Source: Sphingomonas gellani (lineage in GTDB: Bacteria > Pseudomonadota > Alphaproteobacteria > Sphingomonadales > Sphingomonadaceae). From it: a stretch of DNA of 64,000 bases. Shown here piece after piece: positions 55,257 through 63,559 of the stretch (position 1 is its first letter; each line of letters begins with the position of its first letter). The notes below the pieces were generated by a model, which worked only from the letters and a program-made list of their open reading frames with translations, was not told the origin of the DNA and ran no database searches. The stretch spans positions 186,001 through 250,000 of the forward strand of contig NZ_FOCF01000003.1 in NCBI RefSeq assembly GCF_900110035.1, given 5' to 3'. The position numbers and the translations under genes were made by a program.

Positions 55257-57343
55257 GCTGCAAGGGCACCTTGGAAGTGGCCGACCTGAGCCGGCTGGGG
55301 AGCGCCGATGACCGCCACCACCTCGACCGCCTTTTCTTCGGGAACCTCGAAAAAGGAGAGGACGGGGGTGTCGGGCAGGCACGTCTTGACGAGCTTGCGG
55401 ATGGCCAGCCGGCAGGCGGGCTGGACGACGAGCGCGAAGGGCTTGGCCTCCGCGATCAGCGGTTGCGCGGCGTTCTGCAGCGCATCGACGATGCGGCGGC
55501 CCAGGTCGGGCTCGATGACATGGCGGCGCGACGTGTCGGCGCGCATCGCCTGGCCGAGCAAGCCTTCCAGCTGGCCCTCAAGCGTCATCACGCGCAGCGG
55601 CTCGCGCACGCCGCACAGTTTCTGGATGATGAGCGCGCCGAGGTCGGGGCGGATCAGTTCGATGATCTCTTCCGCGTCCTGCGTCCGCTGTGCGGCGACG
55701 GCGATCGCGCCTGCGATCCGGCGGAATTCCTTCAGGGGAATGTTCTCCGCCAGCAGGCCCTTCAGCACCTGGGTCAGCGTGGTCAGCGGCAGCGGGTTAG
55801 GCGTCAGCGCGGCGACCAGCTGGCCGGCGCGATCCTTCAGCCCGTCGAGCAGCGACTGCACCTCGTCGGGACCCAGCAGGTCGCAGGCATGGCTGCCGAG
55901 CAGGTGGTTGAGGTGCGTCGCCATGACGGTGCCAGGATCGACCACCAGGAAGCCCATGCCGGTCGCGGCGTCGGCATCGCCCTTCGCGATCCAGGTCGCG
56001 TCCAGGCCGAAGGTCGGGTCCTTCGCCTTCTTGCCCTGAAGGTTGCCGTACGCCTGGCCGGTGTCGAGCGCGAGCATCTCGTCGGGCGACACCTGATCCT
56101 CACCGACGCAGACGCCGTTGACCATGATGCGATAGGTGAAGGGCGCCAGGTTGATGTCGTCGCGCACCCGCGCCTGCGGCACCACGAAGCCCAGTTCCTT
56201 GGACAACTGCCGGCGGACACCGGTGATGCGACCCATCAGGGGCGCGCCGCGACGCTCGTCGGCGAGCGGCACCAAGCCATAACCGATGTCGATGTTGACC
56301 TGCATCGCGTCGCACACCTCGTCCCAGCCGATCTTCGACGGGTCGACCGGCTCGGCCGCCTCGACGGGAGCTGGTGGGGGCGGGCGCTTTTCGATCTGGC
56401 GCAGCTTCCATGCCGCAAACCCGGCGATGCCGGCGGCGGGCAGGATGATGAGGTGCGGCATGCCGGGCAGCACGCCCAGCAGGCCGAGGATGCCGGCAAC
56501 CGGTGTCCAGGTGCGCGATGCGCCGAACTGCGAGCCGATCTGGCCGGCCAGGTCGTGTTCCGAATTGACGCGGGTGACGATCGCGGCGGCGGCGATCGAC
56601 AGCATCAGGCTGGGCAGCTGCGCCACCAGTGCATCGCCGATCGCGAGCAGGATGTAATTGTGCGCAGCGTCGGCGATCGACAGGCCGTGGCTGACCGGGC
56701 CCAGGATCAGGCCGCCGATGATGTTGGCCGCCAGGATCAGCAGCGCGGCGACCGCGTCGCCCTTCACGAACTTGGACGAACCGTCCATCGATCCGTAGAA
56801 ATCGGCCTCCGTGGATACCTCGACGCGGCGCGCCTTGGCCTGGTCCGGCGTGATGAGGCCGGCATTCAGGTCGGCGTCGATCGCCATCTGCTTGCCGGGC
56901 AACGCGTCCAGGGTGAAGCGCGCGGACACTTCCGACACACGGCCCGCGCCCTTGGTCACGACGATCAGGTTGATGATCATCAGGATCGCGAAGACGAATA
57001 TGCCGACGACGTAATCGCCGCCGATCAGGAAGGTGCCGAACGCCTCGATCACATGACCGGCCGCACTCTCGCCCTCATGCCCGTGCACCAGCACGACGCG
57101 GGTGGATGCGACGTTCAGGCCCAGGCGGAACAGCGTCGCGAACAGCAGCACGGTGGGAAAGGCGGAGAAGTCGAGCGGCTTTTGCGCGTTCAGCGCGACC
57201 ATCAGCACGGCCAGGCTGATCGCGATGTTGGCGATGAAGAACACGTCCAGCAGCTGCTTGGGGATGGGTACGACCATCACCAGCACCAGCAGCAGGATGG
57301 CTGCGGGCAGTGCGGAGGCGCGGGCGTTGATGAAGCGCTTCAT
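55253..57343 (-). CDS. flhA: flagellar export protein FlhA
   Basis: 696 residues. Eight N-terminal membrane helices with the FHIPEP-region sequence (FPTVLLFATLFRLGLNVAST, RVVLVHGHE; VKGDAVAALLILAANIIGGL) and the cytosolic chaperone-docking domain (LGFVVPQARVRDDINLAPFT, GTVMATHLNHLLGSHACDLL). It follows the transglycosylase gene after four bases. Largest export gate subunit, forming the nonameric ring. Confidence 0.97.
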   Translation of the reverse strand: MKRFINARASALPAAILLLVLVMVVPIPKQLLDVFFIANIAISLAVLMVALNAQKPLDFSAFPTVLLFATLFRLGLNVASTRVVLVHGHEGESAAGHVIEAFGTFLIGGDYVVGIFVFAILMIINLIVVTKGAGRVSEVSARFTLDALPGKQMAIDADLNAGLITPDQAKARRVEVSTEADFYGSMDGSSKFVKGDAVAALLILAANIIGGLILGPVSHGLSIADAAHNYILLAIGDALVAQLPSLMLSIAAAAIVTRVNSEHDLAGQIGSQFGASRTWTPVAGILGLLGVLPGMPHLIILPAAGIAGFAAWKLRQIEKRPPPPAPVEAAEPVDPSKIGWDEVCDAMQVNIDIGYGLVPLADERRGAPLMGRITGVRRQLSKELGFVVPQARVRDDINLAPFTYRIMVNGVCVGEDQVSPDEMLALDTGQAYGNLQGKKAKDPTFGLDATWIAKGDADAATGMGFLVVDPGTVMATHLNHLLGSHACDLLGPDEVQSLLDGLKDRAGQLVAALTPNPLPLTTLTQVLKGLLAENIPLKEFRRIAGAIAVAAQRTQDAEEIIELIRPDLGALIIQKLCGVREPLRVMTLEGQLEGLLGQAMRADTSRRHVIEPDLGRRIVDALQNAAQPLIAEAKPFALVVQPACRLAIRKLVKTCLPDTPVLSFFEVPEEKAVEVVAVIGAPQPAQVGHFQGALAA

Positions 57344-57347
57344 TGGT

Positions 57348-58175
57348 TCAGGCCCCCATCTGCGCGAGCATCATGTAGGCGAGGCGCGCCGTGTCGGGCG
57401 TGGGGCGCAGCAGGCTGGCCGCCTGGCGATCGCCGACGCTCTGCGCCCAGGCGAGCGCGTCCGTCGCGCTTTCGCCGTTACCGGTGACGATCGTCGATCC
57501 GTCACCCGTGTCGAGCGCCTGTGCGGCGTAATCGACCCGGCCCTTCATCGCGGCACCGGCTGCGGCGGCATCGCCCAGCTTGTCGGCGAAGCGCTGATAG
57601 ATGGCGGACAGCGATCGCGGGCTGCCGTTGCGTTCGAAGAACACGCCGCGATTGGCGGCGGCGGCCTGCGGGAACAGGGCGGCACCGCTCGCATCCGGGT
57701 TGGACGCCATGCCGGTCAGGAACTTGCGCGCGCCGGCGGCACCCAGGAAATGCGCCATGTACAGGTCGGTGCCGTTCGCGGCGCGCCCGGTCGCCGCCTC
57801 GATCGCGGTCTTGTTGTCCGACGCATATTCGGCCGCCATCAGCGACGAGGTGTTGGGATCGTTGCGCAGCGCCAGGATCGCCCGGCGCGTGCCGGCATCA
57901 CCGACGGACAGGCGGCCCGAGGACGAACGTCCGATGCTGTCGGCGGCCCAGCCCAGGCCGTGCTCCGCACCGTGCTTCTTGACCACGGCAAGCCAGCTTT
58001 GCTCGATGAACTGGTACAGGCCGGATGCCGACGAGGTGCCGGCGCGCGCATTGGCGTTGAGCCCGGATTCGAGCTTGGCTTGGCCCAGCAGGTAGTCGAA
58101 GTCGATCCCCGTCCGCTGCGCGGCTGCGGCGATGGCGGACTGGATACGGCCGGTGGAGATGGCAGAAACGGTCAT
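57348..58175 (-). CDS. flagellar-associated lytic transglycosylase
   Basis: 275 residues. SLT domain: LLGQAKLESGLNANARAGTS (catalytic Glu in KLESG), SASGLYQFIEQSWLAVVKKH, and later TDLYMAHFLGAAGARKFLTG. There is no signal peptide, so it probably leaves by the flagellar export route or another path. It may open peptidoglycan for the rod, replacing the muramidase half of FlgJ. It sits directly behind a sigma-54 promoter and heads the flhA-fliA operon. Confidence 0.85.
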   Translation of the reverse strand: MTVSAISTGRIQSAIAAAAQRTGIDFDYLLGQAKLESGLNANARAGTSSASGLYQFIEQSWLAVVKKHGAEHGLGWAADSIGRSSSGRLSVGDAGTRRAILALRNDPNTSSLMAAEYASDNKTAIEAATGRAANGTDLYMAHFLGAAGARKFLTGMASNPDASGAALFPQAAAANRGVFFERNGSPRSLSAIYQRFADKLGDAAAAGAAMKGRVDYAAQALDTGDGSTIVTGNGESATDALAWAQSVGDRQAASLLRPTPDTARLAYMMLAQMGA

Positions 58176-58189
58176 GACCCCCGCTTCTC

Positions 58190-58205
58190 AGCAAGGGCTG
58201 TGCCA
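58190..58205 (-). promoter_or_regulatory. sigma-54 promoter before the transglycosylase-flhA-fliA operon
   Basis: Minus strand TGGCACAGCCCTTGCT, matching TGGCAC-N5-TTGCT fully. The GC element is only about 15 bases before the annotated ATG at 58175, implying a leader of a few bases or a later start. Confidence 0.8.
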
Positions 58206-58242
58206 GTTTCATCGCATTCAGGATGTCAGGAGCGCAAACCGC

Positions 58243-58557
58243 TCAGGCATAGGCTCGCAGCACGGGGGCGGACCCGCCCATGCCGGCATCGCCGGTCAGG
58301 GTTTGCAGGCGGCGGCGAACATTTGCCGCCATCAGGTTGACGTAGATCCGGCAGGTCTCGTTCAACCGGTTCGCCTCGTCCGCCAGTTCCCGCAGGTCGG
58401 GCCCGGCGGGGCCGGTGCCCAGGCTGGCGACCTGTTCGATGCCCGCCAGCTTGTCCTTGGTCGCACGTTCCAGCGCGTTGACGTCGTTCGTCTTCAGCGC
58501 CGCGATCTCGGCATGCAGGGCGTCGATCACGCGGATCAGGGCGTCACGCCTAGTCAT
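58243..58557 (-). CDS. flgN: FlgN-like export chaperone
   Basis: 104 residues, helical: RDALIRVIDALHAEIAALKT, NALERATKDKLAGIEQVASL, DEANRLNETCRIYVNLMAAN. Family members hold the hook-filament junction proteins FlgK and FlgL before export. Sequence conservation is weak; position next to flgM (eight-base overlap) supports the call. Confidence 0.75.
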   Translation of the reverse strand: MTRRDALIRVIDALHAEIAALKTNDVNALERATKDKLAGIEQVASLGTGPAGPDLRELADEANRLNETCRIYVNLMAANVRRRLQTLTGDAGMGGSAPVLRAYA

Positions 58558-58837
58558 TCGAATTCCAGTTGAGCTTGTAGGCGATCAGGCGGTCGGCGAT
58601 GGTGGCGGGAAGGATCGGGAAGTTTCCTTCCGCGATCGCCTTCTTCACCTGGGCCACGCGATCGGTGTCGACCGGCGCGGCGGCGCTGAGCGTCTTGGCG
58701 AGGCCGGTCAGCGCCGCCGTGTCGGCCGCGCCTGCCGTGTTCGCGGTCGCCGCCTTGGCCACCGGAGCGGTCGGCGCGACGCGCGAGACCGTCAGGCCCC
58801 TTCCACTTACCCCTGTTATGCCAATCGGATCGACCAT
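58550..58837 (-). CDS. flgM: anti-sigma-28 factor FlgM
   Basis: 95 residues. Disordered N-terminal half, and a C-terminal sigma-binding part with DTDRVAQVKKAIAEGNFPIL, PATIADRLIAYKL. The opening MVDPIGITGVSG resembles other proteobacterial FlgM starts. It is exported when the hook is complete, freeing FliA. It has its own sigma-28 site upstream, giving the usual feedback loop. Confidence 0.88.
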   Translation of the reverse strand: MVDPIGITGVSGRGLTVSRVAPTAPVAKAATANTAGAADTAALTGLAKTLSAAAPVDTDRVAQVKKAIAEGNFPILPATIADRLIAYKLNWNSND

Positions 58838-58867
58838 GTCCGCACCTGTTTCCCGCTGTCGAACCCA

Positions 58868-58894
58868 TAAACGACCCGATGCGAGCAGGCTTTA
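58868..58894 (-). promoter_or_regulatory. sigma-28 promoter of flgM-flgN
   Basis: Minus strand TAAA (58894-58891), 15 bases, GTCGTTTA (58875-58868), about 31 bases before the flgM ATG. Confidence 0.72.
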
Positions 58895-58904
58895 GCAAAA
58901 AAAA

Positions 58905-59417
58905 TCAGCTGCCTGTCGCGGCGCTCCAGCCGGGCAGGGTGGCACGGCCGCTCTCCACGGCAACGGCCTGAACCGGGCCCTTGGCATCGTCGACCTTGAC
59001 CAGGAAGCGGCCACCCGGCGGCGCGTCGCCCATCGCGACGCCCTCTCGCGTGATGGAAAAGCCGTCGGAGCCCGCCTCGATCAGCACGGGGTCGCCGCGC
59101 TTGATGACGGGTGGTGCCTTCACGCCACCGAACGGGACGGCGGCGGCAACGGCGGCAACCGGAGCGGCAGGGGTTTGCCGGATCACCGGCACGAACAGGC
59201 GCCAGTCCGGTCCGGAACAGCTGACCACGACGGCATCGTGCGCCTCCGTCCGCCAGGACAGCGCGACCGTCGGACATTGCGCCAGACGCAGGCGCGGATC
59301 CACACCTGCGCGCGCGCCGCCGACCGCGCCGACCGGCTGTCCGGTGAAGGCGGCGACCGCGCGGTCGAGGCCGGCGGTGTTCTGGAATGCGACAACCGCA
59401 AGCAGCGACAGGATCAT
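58905..59417 (-). CDS. flgA: flagellar P-ring chaperone FlgA
   Basis: 170 residues. A weak signal sequence (MILSLLAVVAFQNTAGLD), then CPTVALSWR-type region and the SAF-like C-terminal domain (VIKRGDPVLIEAGSDGFSIT, RFLVKVDDAKGPVQAVAVES). It helps FlgI form the P ring in the periplasm. Shorter at the N-terminus than enteric FlgA. The start overlaps the motB-like stop. Confidence 0.85.
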   Translation of the reverse strand: MILSLLAVVAFQNTAGLDRAVAAFTGQPVGAVGGARAGVDPRLRLAQCPTVALSWRTEAHDAVVVSCSGPDWRLFVPVIRQTPAAPVAAVAAAVPFGGVKAPPVIKRGDPVLIEAGSDGFSITREGVAMGDAPPGGRFLVKVDDAKGPVQAVAVESGRATLPGWSAATGS

Positions 59418-59935
59418 GGCTTGGAACTCCGTTGCGGCTCGCCGTCGAAGGCGAGCGTCACCAGCGCGGCGCGGGGGCCGGGCCGAAGGGTGGTCAGAAT
59501 GGAAAGGCGACGCGACGGCACGACCGGCGCCAGCGCGGCGGCGACGGCGCGCGCGCGATCGGCGGCCAGAACGGCGGCGCTGCCGGTCGGCGCGTCGATA
59601 TCGGCCGCGCTGCCGTCGGTGGACCCGGTGATGGTGAAGGCGACGCGCGGATCACGGGCCGCCTCGCGTGCCCAGGCGACCAGCTCGGCGGTGGACCATG
59701 GATTGGCGGACCCGACGGCGAAGGCGACGCCGCTCGATGCAACCGGCATGGCCGGCGCGCTCGCGTCCGCCTGCTGCCCGAACCCGTCGCGCAGACCCTT
59801 TGCCAGCGCGTGGCGGTCGAGCCGGGCAGCCTGGGTCAGCACCATGAAGCCGAGCAACAGCAGCGCGAGGTCGGCCAGCGTCACCAGCCAGAGCGGGCGG
59901 CCGGACGGCGCCTCGGGGAAGAAGTCGTCCGTCAT
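59414..59935 (-). CDS. motB: MotB-like stator protein, short form
   Basis: 173 residues. One membrane helix near 15-37 (RPLWLVTLADLALLLLGFMV), which keeps the proton-carrying Asp of MotB (LADLALL). A compact OmpA-like domain follows (VAFTITGSTDGSAADIDAPT, GSAAVLAADRARAVAAALAP). Typical MotB proteins are 250-350 residues, and the usual long plug/linker and full peptidoglycan-binding motif are not seen here. It may be a reduced stator or an accessory MotB. Confidence 0.7.
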   Translation of the reverse strand: MTDDFFPEAPSGRPLWLVTLADLALLLLGFMVLTQAARLDRHALAKGLRDGFGQQADASAPAMPVASSGVAFAVGSANPWSTAELVAWAREAARDPRVAFTITGSTDGSAADIDAPTGSAAVLAADRARAVAAALAPVVPSRRLSILTTLRPGPRAALVTLAFDGEPQRSSKP

Positions 59936-60579
59936 GCGGCGACGCTTTGCAGCGGGCGCGGGGCCTCGCGGATGGCGAGCGCGACCAGGGGTGCCTCGAT
60001 CCGCTGACGCTCGAAGGCTTCGCGGCGGGCACGCGCGCGCAGGCGTACGGCCACGGGCTGAGCAACCAGGTTGCCGAGCAGTGCGCCGTATAATGTCGCC
60101 AGCAGCGCGACGGCCATCGCACCCCCGATCGCCGCGGGATCGGTCATGGTGGCGAACATGCCGGCCAGTCCGACCAGCGTGCCGACCATGCCCATCGCGG
60201 GTGCGGCATCGGCGGCACCGGCCCACACCTCCGCCGCCGCCAGGTGCCGCTCCACTCGCGCGCGCCGTGCATGGACGACGCATCGCTCCACCTCCGCCGG
60301 GTCGGCGCCGTCGACGATCGCGGCGATGCCCGCGTTCAGATCGGGATCGGTGATCACCGACCGGTCTAGCGCGATGACACCGTGGCGTTTGGCGATGCGG
60401 CTGAGCGCGGCAAGCTGTTCAAGCAGCGGATCGGCGGAAAAACGGCGGCGCGGCAGCACGGTGAGCGCGGCCACCGCCCGGCCGACATCGGCCAGCGGGT
60501 TGCGCAGCAGCGTCGCCAGCAGCGTGCCGCCACCGACGATGGCAAAGGCTAGCGGATCGAGAAAGGTCGCGGGGGTCAT
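59932..60579 (-). CDS. motA: MotA-like stator protein, short form
   Basis: 215 residues from ATG 60579. MotA/ExbB fold: TPATFLDPLAFAIVGGGTLL near the start, the two C-terminal helices with AADAAPAMGMVGTLVGLAGM, FATMTDPAAIGGAMAVALLA, TLYGALLGNLVAQPVAV. The Arg-rich cytosolic region is shorter than in E. coli MotA (295 residues), and an N-terminal helix seems absent. A sigma-54 match lies just upstream. Together with the short MotB it likely forms the stator. Confidence 0.78.
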   Translation of the reverse strand: MTPATFLDPLAFAIVGGGTLLATLLRNPLADVGRAVAALTVLPRRRFSADPLLEQLAALSRIAKRHGVIALDRSVITDPDLNAGIAAIVDGADPAEVERCVVHARRARVERHLAAAEVWAGAADAAPAMGMVGTLVGLAGMFATMTDPAAIGGAMAVALLATLYGALLGNLVAQPVAVRLRARARREAFERQRIEAPLVALAIREAPRPLQSVAA

Positions 60580-60592
60580 GCGCGAACCGCTT

Positions 60593-60608
60593 TGCAAGGC
60601 GCGGGCCA
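60593..60608 (-). promoter_or_regulatory. sigma-54 promoter before motA-motB-flgA
   Basis: Minus strand TGGCCCGCGCCTTGCA: one mismatch (C for A) to TGGCAC-N5-TTGCA. The GC element lies about 15 bases before the motA ATG, the same short geometry as before the transglycosylase gene. Confidence 0.65.
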
Positions 60609-60650
60609 GTTTCGTTAACCAGCCTGCCGGACGCGATGCGCTTGCCGTGG

Positions 60651-60688
60651 CCCGGCAACATTGCCGCCCACCCGGCAAACGGTTGCCG
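60651..60688. promoter_or_regulatory. two CCGGCAA/TTGCCG inverted pairs between motA and flgB
   Basis: GGCAA-N2-TTGCC (60654-60665) and GGCAA-N4-TTGCC (60674-60687) lie side by side, 54-91 bases upstream of the flgB sigma-54 promoter and 43-95 bases from the motA promoter. This is a suitable place for the activator to serve both directions. The half-site is the same as before fliC1. Confidence 0.6.
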
Positions 60689-60741
60689 CCTGACCGGGCC
60701 AGAGCGCGTCATGCACGTGTTTTCCGGCTCTACACACGACT

Positions 60742-60757
60742 TGGCACGCCCATTGCT
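60742..60757 (+). promoter_or_regulatory. sigma-54 promoter of the flgB operon
   Basis: TGGCACGCCCATTGCT, a full match to TGGCACG-N4-TTGCT, 41 bases before the flgB ATG at 60799. The best sigma-54 site in the window. Confidence 0.85.
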
Positions 60758-60798
60758 TTGGACAGGGCACGCGCAATCGGGCGCATGGGATCATTGCC

Positions 60799-61143
60799 AT
60801 GGCTGGCGACAGTTTGTTCGGAGTTCACGGAGCGGCACTGGAGGTGCGCTCGCAGCGCATGGGGCTGCTGGCGTCGAACATCGCCAACGCGTCCACGCCG
60901 GGCTTCAAGGCGCGCGACATCAATTTCGGCTCCGCCCTCGCGGCGGTCGAGAATGGCGGCGACAACGCCTTTGCCAAGGCGGTGCAGTTCCGCGTGCCGA
61001 ACCAGACCACGATGGACGGCAACACGGTGGAGCTGAACCAGGAACAGACCGCGTTCGCCGAAAATGCCGTGCAGTACCAGACCACGCTGTCGTTCCTGAA
61101 CGGACGCATCAGCCAGGTCACCCGCGCGTTGAAGGGGGAATAA
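60799..61143 (+). CDS. flgB: proximal rod protein FlgB
   Basis: 114 residues: LFGVHGAALEVRSQRMGLLA, SNIANASTPGFKARDINFGS, then a C-terminal helix with ENAVQYQTTLSFLNGRISQV. First gene of flgBCDEF. It builds the rod nearest FliE. The ATGG-start follows a moderate ribosome site. Confidence 0.95.
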   Translation: MAGDSLFGVHGAALEVRSQRMGLLASNIANASTPGFKARDINFGSALAAVENGGDNAFAKAVQFRVPNQTTMDGNTVELNQEQTAFAENAVQYQTTLSFLNGRISQVTRALKGE

Positions 61144-61144
61144 G

Positions 61145-61558
61145 ATGGCCGCTGCCCAGCCGATGACGATCTTTCAGGTCGCCGGCCGCGCCATGTCGGC
61201 GCAGCTCGTCCGCATGAACACCACCGCGTCCAACCTGGCCAATGCCGGCGGCGTCGCCGGGTCGGAGGCGGACGCCTACAAGTCCATGAAGCCGGTGTTC
61301 CGCACCTCGTTCGACCAGGCCAGCGGCATGGCGACCGTTGACGTGGAAAAGGTGGTCACCGCCGGCGAGGCGCCGACCAAGCGCCACGATCCGTCCAACC
61401 CGATGGCCGACAAGGACGGCAACGTCTTCGACGCGGCGGTCGATGAAACCCGCGAGCTGGTCGACATGATGGAGACCGCCCGTTCCTACCAGAACAATGT
61501 CGAGGTGATGCAGACGGCGAAGTCGCTGATCATCGACACCCTCAAGATGGGCCGCTGA
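61145..61558 (+). CDS. flgC: proximal rod protein FlgC
   Basis: 137 residues: MTIFQVAGRAMSAQLVRMNT, TASNLANAGGVAGSEADAYK, and the C-terminal block MMETARSYQNNVEVMQTAKS. The stop of flgB lies one base upstream of the ATG. Standard rod protein length. Confidence 0.95.
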   Translation: MAAAQPMTIFQVAGRAMSAQLVRMNTTASNLANAGGVAGSEADAYKSMKPVFRTSFDQASGMATVDVEKVVTAGEAPTKRHDPSNPMADKDGNVFDAAVDETRELVDMMETARSYQNNVEVMQTAKSLIIDTLKMGR

Positions 61559-61562
61559 TCCG

Positions 61563-62249
61563 ATGACCACCGCAACCGCATCCTCGTTGATCACGCCGGG
61601 CGTCGGCACCACGAACAACACGAATGCCGCCGCCGCGATCAAGAACAGCAAGACGACGCTGGACCAGTCCGATTTCCTGACGCTGATGACCGCGCAGCTG
61701 AAGAATCAGGACCCGTTCAACCCGACCGACAACACTCAGATGATCGCGCAGATGGCGCAGTTCTCGTCCGTTGCCGGGATCAGCGAGATGAACACCAAGC
61801 TGTCGGCGATCGCGACCAAGCTGGGCGGCACGTCCGCGACCGATGCGATGGCCTATGTCGGCAAGACGGTGCTGACCGAAGGGACCACCGCCTATGGCCG
61901 CACCACCGGCGGCATCGCGGGTGCGGTGGAGCTGGACAAGGATGCGACCGACGTCGACGTGACCATCTCCGACGCCGGCGGCAACATCCTCAAGACGATC
62001 AAGCTGGGCAACCAGAAGGCCGGCACCGCCAGCTATGACTGGAACGGCACCACCGACAGCGGCGAAAAGGCCGGATCCGGGCCGTTCGCGGTGACCGTGG
62101 CGGCCGCCAACGGCGGCACCACGGTGAAAAGCCGCGGCCTGGTCTGGGCCCCGGTCGAATCCGTTTCCCTGCCCGCCACGGGCGATCCCACCCTTCAGGT
62201 CAGCGGCATCGGCGCCGTTGCCCTGTCCGCCGTCCGTTCGGCCGGCTGA
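61563..62249 (+). CDS. flgD: hook scaffold protein FlgD
   Basis: 228 residues. N-terminal FlgD segment: LDQSDFLTLMTAQLKNQDPF, NPTDNTQMIAQMAQFSSVAG. The C-terminal FLG/FN3-like part contains ISDAGGNILKTIKLGNQKAG and YDWNGTTDSGEKAGSGPFAV. It caps the growing hook. Confidence 0.95.
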   Translation: MTTATASSLITPGVGTTNNTNAAAAIKNSKTTLDQSDFLTLMTAQLKNQDPFNPTDNTQMIAQMAQFSSVAGISEMNTKLSAIATKLGGTSATDAMAYVGKTVLTEGTTAYGRTTGGIAGAVELDKDATDVDVTISDAGGNILKTIKLGNQKAGTASYDWNGTTDSGEKAGSGPFAVTVAAANGGTTVKSRGLVWAPVESVSLPATGDPTLQVSGIGAVALSAVRSAG

Positions 62250-62273
62250 GCCCAATTCCAGGAGCTATTCCCG

Positions 62274-63536
62274 ATGTCCTTCTACAATTCGCTCAGCGGC
62301 CTTCAGGCGTCCCAGACCGACATGTCGGTCATCAGCCACAACCTGGCCAACGTCGCCACCACCGGTTTCAAGAAGAGCCGCACCGACTTCGCCGACGTGA
62401 TGGCCTCGTCCGTCGCGGTGGACCCCACCAAGATGGTCGGGTCCGGGGTGGTGGTGAAGGGCAACCGCCAGCAATTCGGTGAGGGTAACCTGACCACCAC
62501 GTCGTCGTCGCTGGATCTGGCGATCTCCGGCGACGGGTTCTTCACGGTGAAGACCAGCGGCAATGCGTCGGCAACCGCGTACACGCGCAACGGCAGTTTC
62601 CAAATCGATCCGCAGCGCAACATCGTCGATGCACAGGGTTCGTACCTGCAGGTCTATCCGGTCGATGCGGAGGGCAACGTCACCGCCACCGGCGCGGACG
62701 GCCTGACCCCGGTGAAGCTGCCCGACAGCAGCGGCATCCCGGTCGCGACCAAGTCGGTGACTCTGGGCGTCAACCTGTCCCCGACTGGCGCCGTCAGCAC
62801 CAAGACGTTCGATCGTGCCGACCCGTCGACGTTCAACAATTCCACTGCGACGACGATCTATGACGCGACAGGCAACGCCCAGACGATGACGAGCTATTTC
62901 GTCCGGACCAAGGCGTCGACCGATACCGATCCGACCAGCAACTGGTCCGTGTACACCTATGTCGGCGACCAGCCGATGAAGACCGGCGGCTCGACCGCGC
63001 CGACCCAGCTGACCTTTACCTCGGGCAAGCTGACTTCGCCGACGGGCGCGACGACGTTCGACGCCTATGTTCCGGCCGGCAGTGCCTCGAACCAGACGTT
63101 GAAGCTGGACCTGACCGGATCGACGCAGCTGTCGTCGGTCTTTTCGGTCGGCACGCGCAGCCAGGACGGCAAGGCGACGGGCCAGTTGGCGGGCGTCACC
63201 GTGGACACCAACGGCGTCCTGACTGCCAGCTTCTCCAACGGCGACACCAAGAAGCTGGGCAAGGTCGCGCTGGCGAACTTCACCGATCCCGCCGGGCTGA
63301 AGCAGCTGGGCAACAGCTATTGGTCGGCGACCGGCATTTCCGGCAACGCCAAGATGGGTGCCGCGAACGAGAACGGGTACGGCAACATGATGTCGGGCAC
63401 ACTGGAAGGGTCCAACGTCGACATCACGGAGGAACTGGTCGCGCTGATCGCGGCACAGCGGAACTTCCAGGCCAATGCCAAGGCGCTCGATACGCAGAGC
63501 CAGATCTCGCAGACCATCTTCAACATCCGCAGCTGA
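62274..63536 (+). CDS. flgE: flagellar hook protein FlgE
   Basis: 420 residues. N-terminal FSLSGLQ-type start (MSFYNSLSGLQASQTDMSVI, SHNLANVATTGFKKSRTDFA), central hook domains (YTRNGSFQIDPQRNIVDAQG), and C-terminal EGSNVDITEELVALIAAQRN, FQANAKALDTQSQISQTI. Good ribosome site AGGAG. Confidence 0.97.
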   Translation: MSFYNSLSGLQASQTDMSVISHNLANVATTGFKKSRTDFADVMASSVAVDPTKMVGSGVVVKGNRQQFGEGNLTTTSSSLDLAISGDGFFTVKTSGNASATAYTRNGSFQIDPQRNIVDAQGSYLQVYPVDAEGNVTATGADGLTPVKLPDSSGIPVATKSVTLGVNLSPTGAVSTKTFDRADPSTFNNSTATTIYDATGNAQTMTSYFVRTKASTDTDPTSNWSVYTYVGDQPMKTGGSTAPTQLTFTSGKLTSPTGATTFDAYVPAGSASNQTLKLDLTGSTQLSSVFSVGTRSQDGKATGQLAGVTVDTNGVLTASFSNGDTKKLGKVALANFTDPAGLKQLGNSYWSATGISGNAKMGAANENGYGNMMSGTLEGSNVDITEELVALIAAQRNFQANAKALDTQSQISQTIFNIRS

Positions 63537-63559
63537 TCGCAGGAAGCGGGAGCACGTAA

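Noticed and set aside
55271..57487. Very long plus-strand open frame antisense to flhA
   Set aside because: Same mirror effect; flhA is certain.
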